Shown here: piece after piece, positions 55,810-64,000 of the stretch
How the letters are laid out: each line of letters opens with the position of its first letter
Position numbering within the stretch: position 1 is the stretch's first letter
NCBI GenBank assembly: GCA_934045905.1
Contig: OW203764.1
Span: forward strand, 27,206,954-27,270,953
DNA from: Leuctra nigra
Lineage: Eukaryota > Arthropoda > Insecta > Plecoptera > Leuctridae
Direction of reading: 5' to 3'
DNA length: 64,000 nt
Program-made: the position numbers and the translations under genes
Notes under the pieces: generated by a model
Told to the model about the DNA's origin: nothing
Database searches by the model: none
Seen by the model: the letters and a program-made list of their open reading frames with translations, nothing else

Positions 55810-57796
55810 TACATGAACAATGTTGCTTGTGCTACCCTATTATGAGGATATATAAAATATGTGTAACAATTGGAAATTATATTAGTTGCATGAATGTAGA
55901 ATTAGATTTGAGTTTCCAAAACGTAACTGTCCATCAAGTACACTTATTGTTAGAGGCCCACTTGACGAGCAACAATGTTTACCCAACCTGATACTCAAAC
56001 AGAAAAAATTTAATTAAAATTAGCTGTAATTATTATGTAAAACCCATTTGTCTTATATCTGTTATGTGCTAATATTAGCTAATATTTGTTTGGACACATT
56101 GCGTTTTGAGAACAAGCTCCTCAAATGTAGCTAACTTAATATATATTTTTTGGAAGCAACAGATGTAATTACACATTTATAGGTATATTAAATTAGAATA
56201 GAGCTGAATGTTGCCTCAAAGATAATATTTTAAATACATATGAATATAATGTCTACTATTCGTCACTAAATCCGAGCGAATGCAACTAACATCTCTTTCA
56301 AACCGACCAAGAAAACAAGGCTCAAAGTCCCACTCATCTCGTAATGATTGAACGTCGGATGCTGACATGGGAAACAGTTGAAAGTGCAGGGCGAGGAGAA
56401 GAAATCTTAACAGAGCACTCTCCATCCCGCCATCTCCATTACATCATAGAGAAGAGATTAAACTTTCCAGTGGAATGGGAGCGAGCGAAGAAGAGGGGTT
56501 GGGGGGGGGGGGTAATTTCCTCTTTTAACTGTCCCTACTAACACCATGGCGTAACGAGTGCTCTGACTAGACCTCGGTCGGTCAGCTTTTCCTATCCTAC
56601 GGTTCGTTAGTTTACACAGCACAGTTTGGATTTTCTTGTAGCATATACGTTCACTGAAATGTGTCTCGCAGAATTTTTTAAATCTGCCATCATCATCATG
56701 CAGCACTGCTCAACGAACATTAGCCTAAATAGTTGTTAAACGATGCGTTAACGCCAGTAACGTAGGTCTCGGGGTGGGAGGAGGGGGGGAGTCCTTTCAG
56801 GAAGAGATGCCATAATTGCTGGAAATGTATACGTGTTATTAAAGTTTGTGCTTACACATTTTCCTATATTATATCCTCCTATTTTCATTTACACTGTATA
56901 GTATTTGTGAAGCAATCAAAGTAATTTGCTTTCAGGTCTTCTCTACACTAGAATTTTTATAATGGCATAACATTTTCAGAATTATTTTGTTGTTCTTTAG
57001 TTATTAGCTTACAACATTTAGGTCCGATATTACGACAGATATATTACAGATTTTGATCTGAATTAACTTTTTATCTATCAAATCGTTGCCACAGTCATCC
57101 CCATACTCATAACGCGTTTATAAGTGAGCACAGACGAAGCAGTGATGATACAGTGTTCAAGACGTTTATTAAATCTTAGATAGTTTCACAATATTATATT
57201 ATTTGGTTCTGTCTCTTCGTCTCTAATTTACATTTCTTGTCACATTGTCGTCACCGATAAAACTATTTTTAATTTTATCTACCATTACTATGAAATTACA
57301 TTCGTATTTAGATACGCCGACATGTTTTAGCTCGCTTCTTCACAATTCAGTTCTCTTGAATTTTTAATAACATTACGAGTTAATCTCCCGTTAAAATGCT
57401 TGATAATAAATCATCAAACTGTCAGACGACATTTTATTGTAGGATGAAATTCATTTCAACCACGAATATCACCGAATATAACGCCATTAATTTCCACAAA
57501 CTTTTCAAGTAAAGATTTTCCAAACATTTCTTGTATCCTACAAAATCTTCGACAAAACATGGAGTATTAATTAAGTTAACGAACGGCGAATGTCACTACG
57601 ACGCTCCTCATAATCTTCAACTGACGTTTTCTTGAAAATTAGTCCCTCTCGAGGTCTTACAACAGAAACGAACTTTAAGTCCAGAACACTAATTAATTTT
57701 TCAAAACCCAATTACCTTCTTATTACTTTTGTTATCGTCCAAGTTAACAGTAGTAGTGTAGCACAGCAACAGGGCCAGGGGGTGTGAGGGGGGATG
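55810..57796. other. Intergenic, single MITE terminus at 56093-56126
   Basis: GGACACATTGCGTTTTGAGA, ending AACAAGCTCCTC, resembles a right end of the 8658-9248 MITE. A G13 tract lies at 56500-56512. An unrecognised short frame with a hydrophobic start (56216-56425, minus) is not supported by anything else. Confidence 0.4.
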
Positions 57797-57900
57797 GGAG
57801 GTAATCAGGGGGACAGTGGGACGTGCGCGAGTGTGTTGGTGCGAGCATTAGTCGACAGCACGTTGGTTCAAGTCCCCGTGACTGCGGTTTGCTGCACGAG
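57797..57900 (+). mobile_element. Possible tRNA-like SINE head
   Basis: Plus strand: GTTGGTGCGAGCATTAGTCG, then ACGTTGGTTCAAGTCCCCGT. The second part fits box B (GGTTCAAGTCC). The box A part is weak. No acceptor stem. Confidence 0.35.
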
Positions 57901-58212
57901 GGTGGAATTATGTTGCAGTAACAGCGGGACCATGCAGATTTTCAATGACGTAGCTATGGGGTGGGGGGCTGGGGGGGGGGGGCTACATCCAGACGGAGAA
58001 TCGGTCATATGGATTTGGCTACTTGCCGATTCAGACGCGATTTCTTGCCAAGTATAGTGATGGCGACTGATAATAGGAAATCTGTTGCTCGGGTGAGCGT
58101 CTAGCCAGTAGTGTTTGGAGAAATTACTTCGAGACTTTCCACATCATATCGGCAATGTTGTTATTGGGAACATATGTTTAGCTCTTTCATAATTAACAGT
58201 GGTAATGGTTAA

Positions 58213-58372
58213 GGGCCGGGTTTTCAATTGTCTGTTAAATTTAAATAGTTCGTTATACTCATTGGACTAGATTACATGGCAACAACCAATGGCATTCCTA
58301 AGACTAAATGCCCACATGTAACTGTTATACTTAACTAATGATCTAACAGATCACTGAAAAATCAATGCCAGT
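58213..58372. mobile_element. TTA-type MITE copy
   Basis: The left end GGGCCGGGTTTTCAATTGTC and the right end ATCTAACAGATCACTGAAAA carry the family's inner motifs plus the shared core CATGGCAACAACCAAT also seen at 39358 and 59164. The right terminus is degraded. Confidence 0.6.
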
Positions 58373-59107
58373 GGTGGACTAAGTCACGTTAGACCAAATG
58401 CAACTACTGTAATTGATAGGACATGCTACTGATTTGTTGGAATATTAACCTCTAAAATCACATCATGCTACGAATTGTGTTATTTCATTATGTAAATAAG
58501 TATGTCTTAATATTAAAATATCCAAATAAATTGCTAAGAGTATTTTTAATTAAGGTTTTCCTTGAAAATTTATAATTTTAGAGAAACTATACAAACTTAG
58601 TTTCCTAATTGAATCGACCAATGCTATCAAAACTTAATATATGAAGGGATCATCGTTAATTGAATTTCCAGCTAATATGCTGCTAATGGCATAGTTCATA
58701 TCCAATTTTGTATAATTATCTCACGCTGCGCCCCAATTTATTTTATCATAACATAATCAAATGAAATCACATTCTCTGATCACTGTTGGAATATTCTGGC
58801 TCAGATTGCAGGTGCGAGAGTTCTTCTGCAGAGTCTGTGCTACATAAATAGTATAAAAAATTGTGACATCAAAGGATTTTTGTATACATATTCGTTTTCC
58901 ACATATCAGTGATATACTTGTCTATCCATTCAAATACGGTCAAACACAGAGAAAACAAAGGAAATGTCTCTTTGAACATCTATATGTCTCTGATTCAGTT
59001 AAAAGAGAGCTTTCCTAATTTTTACACGTTAATACGTGATTGCTGGGCCCAGAATTAAATGCGGTATTTTAATATTTTAAATAATGTAGAGACAGAACAA
59101 ACTCTTA
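58373..59107. other. Intergenic, nothing recognised
   Basis: AT-rich, no gene recognised. Confidence 0.4.
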
Positions 59108-59254
59108 GGGCCAGTCTTTCAATACACTGCTAACTTTTAAAAGGTTGATAAGGACTGTATTGTCATGGCAACAACCAATAGAAAGACAGAGTTTTGTACT
59201 AACTAATTGTTAACAGCTAATTGAGACTTTAGCAGAGTATTGAAAGACCGGCCC
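59108..59254. mobile_element. TTA-flanked MITE, best-preserved copy
   Basis: The ends GGGCCAGTCTTTCAATACAC and, inverted, GGGCCGGTCTTTCAATACTC are bordered by perfect TTA duplications (59105-59107 and 59255-59257). 147 bp. The 3-bp TTA target and G-start ends fit PIF/Harbinger-type mobilisation. Confidence 0.85.
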
Positions 59255-59284
59255 TTAGTGTATACTAAACAACGGCATTCCTTA

Positions 59285-59585
59285 AAAATGAATGTTGACG
59301 GCACTCCATAGGCTCCAGGGCGAACTAATGCAGAACACATACTGCAAACTGTCCCCCATTGCAAAGGGCAGCAAGGGCTACCCCAAACCCTGAGACTTAA
59401 CAGGTGGAGGGAGGTCGTCATACTTCTGTGGACCCCATTCTCTCAGACCCAACGGCAGCAGCTAGCGAGTCAGACTTGAACGGTCACCCGTCCGAGTACC
59501 GGCCGTGTTCGATGTTTATGCACCCCGGTGATCCGACGAGAACCGAGGTATCGAACACTCGATACTTCGAGCTACCTCTCAACTC
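59285..59585 (-). mobile_element. 5S rRNA-derived SINE-like element
   Basis: On the minus strand 59585-59476 reads as a 5S rRNA relative: ATACCTCGGTTCTCGTCGGA, TCACCGGGGTGCA, then GGCCGGTACTCGGACGGGTG and ACCGTTCAAG. These follow the 5S order (ATCGGTTCTCGTCCGATCACCG, GTTAGTACT, GGGTGACC) through the box A, intermediate element and box C region. The 5S 5' end is not intact. A non-5S body (GTCTGAGAGAATGGGGTCC to GGAGTGCCGTCAACATTC) follows for about 190 bp. Either a SINE3-type element or a 5S pseudogene joined to other sequence. Confidence 0.65.
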
Positions 59586-59875
59586 CATAGAATAGTTATC
59601 TAATAACCGTTTCGTTGAACCTATTTATTTAAATCTGTACATTAGAAGAAGGCCTGAAGTAAATTTCCATAATTCTTGATGAGAAATTAAAAACTGGTAA
59701 TTCTGCGTTCATCCAATCATAGATGTAAAGATGACACCATTCACTTTGAAGGAAAATACTTCTATATACACTTCTTTCACAGTAGTGTGCCAATATAAAA
59801 TTGATGAAGCGATTGCAAAAGTGCACAACGCAGTGACTGCAGTTAACTAACACGTGATCCAGGTCATTGCTTCAC

Positions 59876-60580
59876 ATTTACAATGCAAAGAAAAGCAGTT
59901 AGACAAATTTTTGGCTTAAAATACAAAAACAAGGACACATACAAAAAACCGGATTGCAGAAAACATTTTATCAAAAATAAAATTTTAACTTTCCCATGCA
60001 TACATAGAATCTGTTCTTGCAACAAAATAGAAACCGGCTGTAGCTCAAAACCATGACATCCACAATCATTATACCCGACAGAAAACCAACATCCACACAG
60101 ATCATTATAGAACAAAACGCACTCAACAACACTCACAGTACAATAATACAAAAATATACAATGCACTACCCAAAAACATAAAAAATATAACAAAATACAC
60201 AATTTTTAGGCATCAGGTGAAACTATTTCTAATAAACAAGGCATATTATTCTGTATAAGAATTTCTGCAAGACAAAACATAAAAATCTAAAACTTAAAAA
60301 TGTTAAGAAACTGAAATATATATTTTATTATATTATATTTAATATCTAATTTATCTATTATACGCGATTATACGTACTAGAAACTACCATTCATTCTACT
60401 GACTAATGACCTAGAATTAGAATTCTTAATTAAAATCATCTTGGTAATATATAACTTCCAAATACCCTAATTAAGTGCCATGCTAATGTGTCATTGTTTG
60501 TGTGTTTACATGCTTACTCTGTAAAATGTATCCCCTTGTAAAATGGGAAATAAACTGAACTGAAACTGAAACTGAACTTT
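59876..60580 (+). pseudogene. LINE 3' end: decayed C-terminal coding part, 3' UTR and (ACTGAA)n tail
   Basis: Plus-strand traces include KIYNALPKNIKNITKYTIF and RHQVKLFLINKAYYSV before a stop near 60255, the typical end of a CR1/Jockey-like polyprotein. Upstream, RQIFGLKYKNKDTYK is readable but frames shift and stops intervene. The 3' UTR ends CTTCCAAATACCCTAA ... GGAAATAAACTGAACTGAAA (60551-60577), shared with 29130-29402. Dead copy. Confidence 0.7.
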
Positions 60581-62899
60581 AAGTCTCTCTGCAAACACCT
60601 CCAATATCAAGGTTCTCGTCAGAAGTCATTCGCCGAAGTCAAATGAAAGCTGCCAAAACAGCAACCCACAACTTCGCCAACTTTTGTTCCCCCCTCCGAA
60701 ATCAAACTACAATGACATCCAATCACACCTCACGATTGTACCTTAAATTGGATTTCATTCCAGAGGTTTCTCGAAAATCATATTTTAATTGTGTGCTTTT
60801 ATCCAAGCGTAAAGTGTTCCATATTCATAACGCCCCCTCCCCCCTCACCCCTCCCACACCCACCGTGACCCATAACTCATTAACCTCCCTCTAATGAGCC
60901 ATTTTCATTTCACACAGTCACAATTAATGAACGTGAGCGGCGCCGAATTCTTTCAAGAGACGTCATTATTATCGAGAATCGACGCTAGTTGGATGAGAGC
61001 CAGATTGAACGTGTCGATTTTTATGTATGGTTATCACCTCTCCATTCTCTCTGCCCCCCCCCCCCTCGCTTCATCCCTCGTGGTGGTCGTCTCATCTTCG
61101 ATTGGTGGTCAGTCGGGTCTCGCCGTGTGCGAGCTCTGCGGTCGCCAGGGATGAATGTCACAGCCTCCGAGTCTCTCTGACTCTGACTCTCTCTGACTTC
61201 GAACAAGTTACTACATGCTGCATTGAGATCCTTGACATTGTACACAGTTTCAAGCAATCGTTTTCCATTTTGATACAATTGAAATGCATTGTCAATATAA
61301 AGAAATTATTTCATGTTAATAATGAAGTTCCATTTGGAATTATGTCCTTTTATGTATTTTTATATTTATATTATTGTCTTGATTGTATACATTGGGTAGT
61401 CGATGTTCAGCTTGAATTTGAACAAAATAGTGGTTGCTCTTCCACATGACCAAAAAATAAAATCTACTTGTACAAAACAATGACGTCCTACATCTAAAAC
61501 ATATTACCTACAATATAAACATAAAAATGCCATGTCCACTGAAAACTATAGGTACAATAAATAACTTAGAAGAAAAAATGAACAAAAAGGTACATAGAGA
61601 TTAAGACAAGTTATTATGTTGAGCTATCTTTATCCCTCATTATCCTATATCCCTTTTCCCCTCATTATCCTTATCCCTCCTTGGTTCTATTGGAAGTGAA
61701 AAACTAATATTACTGTCACTGTACATACGACTTTTATGCATTTCTCCTCTTAAATGCTTTAGTAATTTACCTGATTCGTTACATTGATTAAAACATATTT
61801 TTTTCAATTATTGCAAATAAATAAATGAATAAGTCAGTAATTTGATATTGATATTTTTGAAAAAAATCAATTCTGGTGGCAGAATCGATGCTATTTGCTT
61901 GATGAGATGAACTATTTGACTTGAAGAATCATCATAATGAACCAAAATACAAAGACAGAACTGTGAAACAGCATTGAGCAGCTCGATCATCTCCTCACTT
62001 AAATATCCTCTCTTTCAAACATTTTTATACACGATAAAACGTGTTTTCTCGTTTGAACAACGATGAGTTCAATTAATTGCAATTAGTTTGATTGAAAATC
62101 ACGCATGAATGTGACAATTATAATTATACGATATTCTTGCGCAAATATCGTCGGTAGCAATGTAAAAAGTTGACCCTAATTACATCAGTGTCTTAATTGA
62201 CTCAGATTGTAATTGCCTTTCAACATAATGCTTCACGTTCATTCGTACTAATTGGATAAATTAATTAAGGGTTGCAGAGTTAGGTTGTTTTGCGTTCAGT
62301 GTAAACATATGAATGCTATTGGGAAGTCTAATAAGCTAATAAGTATTAACAATAACGCGAAGTCTTTGTTGTTGTCGTCTGAACATTTTGAATATTGTCA
62401 TGCAATTTTAGTACACAGATATCTTAGGATTTACCAAACATAATTTATGATATGTAAATCTGTACTATTAATGACTCTTAAGACAATATTATTCTTATTA
62501 TTTTGGCATTGTCGGCAGATATGATACTAGTTTCTATATAGCAAATAACGAAAATGTAGAATTATGTATATCTACACTATTTTGTTGTCCGTAGTAAATT
62601 ATTGTAATTTGTAATTTGTGTTTATATTTTTATTGGCTTTTGCCAAAGGATTTAGCATATTCCTTGTTTTTTATGTTTGTACATTTTTTAAAATATTTTT
62701 GTTCTATACTTATTATATAATATAATTGTCTGTAATAATTCAAAAGTGACTAATACTTCACTAGTAAAGTACTACCTACAAAATAAAAATGGTCGAATAT
62801 TTAAACTAATATTACTTTGAGCCCACAAGAGATTTTCTCAACTATTGCAATTACGCATCCCAATAACAGCATCGACATAACTAAAACTACAGTCTTCTC
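60581..62899. other. Intergenic, nothing certain
   Basis: A C12 tract lies at 61054-61065. Overlapping frames on both strands at 60894-61449 are not recognisable. ATTGGCTTTTGCCAAAGG at about 62632 resembles LINE 3' UTR sequence but has no coding remnant beside it. Confidence 0.4.
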
Positions 62900-63152
62900 T
62901 CATCATATTCATATAACGGTCTAAAAAGCACCCCTCTCTCGCAGCAACTTTCATCGCATATATTCACCGCGCTTGTTATTGGCCGTGTGGACACATCACT
63001 GCACACCGTGTTTGCAACAGCAAGCAGAGGAAGCCGTGAAACCAACGGACCTTGTCTAGACCAGAGTCCACATATCTACGCCGGCTTTACCACGTGAATG
63101 GAACAGGAACAATAAACTAAATTGCCAGAGTTTATTAGGAGGAATTCAACTG
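62900..63152 (+). promoter_or_regulatory. Possible promoter and non-coding first exon
   Basis: A GC-richer block contains an inverted CCAAT (ATTGG, about 62980), GC-rich sequence up to 63090 and a consensus-like donor CTGCG/GTGAGT at 63152-63158. This would fit a plus-strand 5' UTR exon whose coding exons lie beyond the window. No coding evidence. Confidence 0.3.
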
Positions 63153-63354
63153 CGGTGAGTTTTTACACAAGTTGACTGTTATATAATATTTGGAGATGGT
63201 GAAAATGTTTACACAAACTATGCGGAGATAATTGTTGTCAATTTGTAATTGTGATTCTGATTTTAAGCTGAAATTATTTTTGTAACTAATTGAGCATTAT
63301 GTGCTTAAAACGTATTCGCAGTAAGTTGTCATTTGATAGTGAAATATGCATACG

Positions 63355-63842
63355 TTTTACATGTTGGCACAATATGTGGGATACTTTTTCATATGGTAGC
63401 ATAATATGTGTGATACTTTTTCACATGGTAGCACATGTGGGATACTTTTTCACATGGTGACAGATGTGGGATACTTTTCACATGGTGACATATGTGGGAT
63501 ACTTTTCACATGGTGAGAGATGTGGGATACTTTTCACATGGTGACATATGTGGGATACTTTTCACATGGTGACAGATGTGGGATACTTTTCACATGGTGA
63601 CAGATGTGGGCTACTTTTCACATGGTGACATATGTCGGATACTTTTTCACATGGTAGCATATGTGGGATACTTTTTCACATGGTGAGAGATGTGGGATAC
63701 TTTTCACATGGTAGCAGATGTTGGATACTTTTTACATGGTGACATATGTGGGATACTTTTTCAAATGTTGGCTGATGTGGGATAATTTTTACATGGTAGC
63801 ATATGTGGGATACTTTTTTATATGGTGACAGATGTGGGATTA
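63355..63842. repeat. 28-29-bp minisatellite, about 17 units
   Basis: Units follow ATGTGGGATACTTTTCACAT plus GGTGACAG. Variants alternate GTGACAT/GTGACAG/GTGAGAG/GTAGCAT, and four versus five Ts gives 28 or 29 bp. Outer units are the most diverged, central ones the most uniform, as expected for unequal exchange. Confidence 0.93.
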
Positions 63843-64000
63843 CTCACAAAATATTATTATTTAAATATTTAAAGAAATTATATACTACATGATGAGTAAA
63901 TCTTCAGAAACCCCATTTTCTTATACAAGAGACCTTAACACAAATCTGTAATTTTTACTTAATTAAAGTTCATTAATTGTTTACAAGTTTCAACTTGGCA

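Noticed and set aside
56216..56425. Frame with a signal-peptide-like start
   Set aside because: The hydrophobic start could be chance. No cleavage context, splice sites or family support it.

Overview
This is AT-rich eukaryotic nuclear DNA, almost certainly from an insect. A hemipteran is a guess based on repeat style, not something the sequence proves. Small exons sit between GT..AG introns, and dispersed repeats are dense: tRNA-like SINEs, MITEs, foldback palindromes, Helentron-like elements and LINE fragments. No bacterial-type operon, CRISPR array or rRNA operon is present.

Two complete protein genes were assembled exon by exon. TCF25, the insect homologue of yeast Rqc1 and a ribosome quality-control factor, lies on the minus strand at 23280-28371 with nine coding exons and 660 residues. 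URM1, the ubiquitin-like sulfur carrier for tRNA thiolation, lies on the plus strand at 28525-34253 with five coding exons and 106 residues. They are head to head with 153 bp between start codons, so they probably share a bidirectional promoter. Both act in translation quality: URM1 supplies sulfur for wobble-uridine thiolation, and TCF25 acts when ribosomes stall. A third gene is partial: a calpain protease exon at 10991-11133 (minus), with a phase-compatible candidate upstream exon at 15247-15336. The rest of that gene lies outside the window or was not found.

Region by region: 1-9.3 kb is intergenic and repeat-rich ((GAA)n, SINEs, MITEs). 9.3-16.4 kb holds the calpain exons around a nested pair of Helentron-like elements. 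16.9-18.0 kb is a third Helentron copy. 19.3-22.35 kb is a foldback structure built from inverted arrays of a 300-bp unit. 23-34.3 kb is the TCF25/URM1 pair, whose last URM1 intron (3.7 kb) is loaded with MITEs and an unusual A-X-A'-X' inverted repeat. 34.3-43.6 kb is mostly unrecognised, with a 40-bp minisatellite. 43.6-46.8 kb is a 3.2-kb near-perfect palindrome that shares a terminal motif with the URM1-intron element. 50.7-52.2 kb is a LINE reverse transcriptase with an open frame. 53.9-60.6 kb carries second copies of several MITEs, a 5S rRNA-derived element and a LINE 3' end. 63.3-63.8 kb is a 28-29-bp minisatellite.

All assignments come from reading the sequence and remembered family features. 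No search was run.
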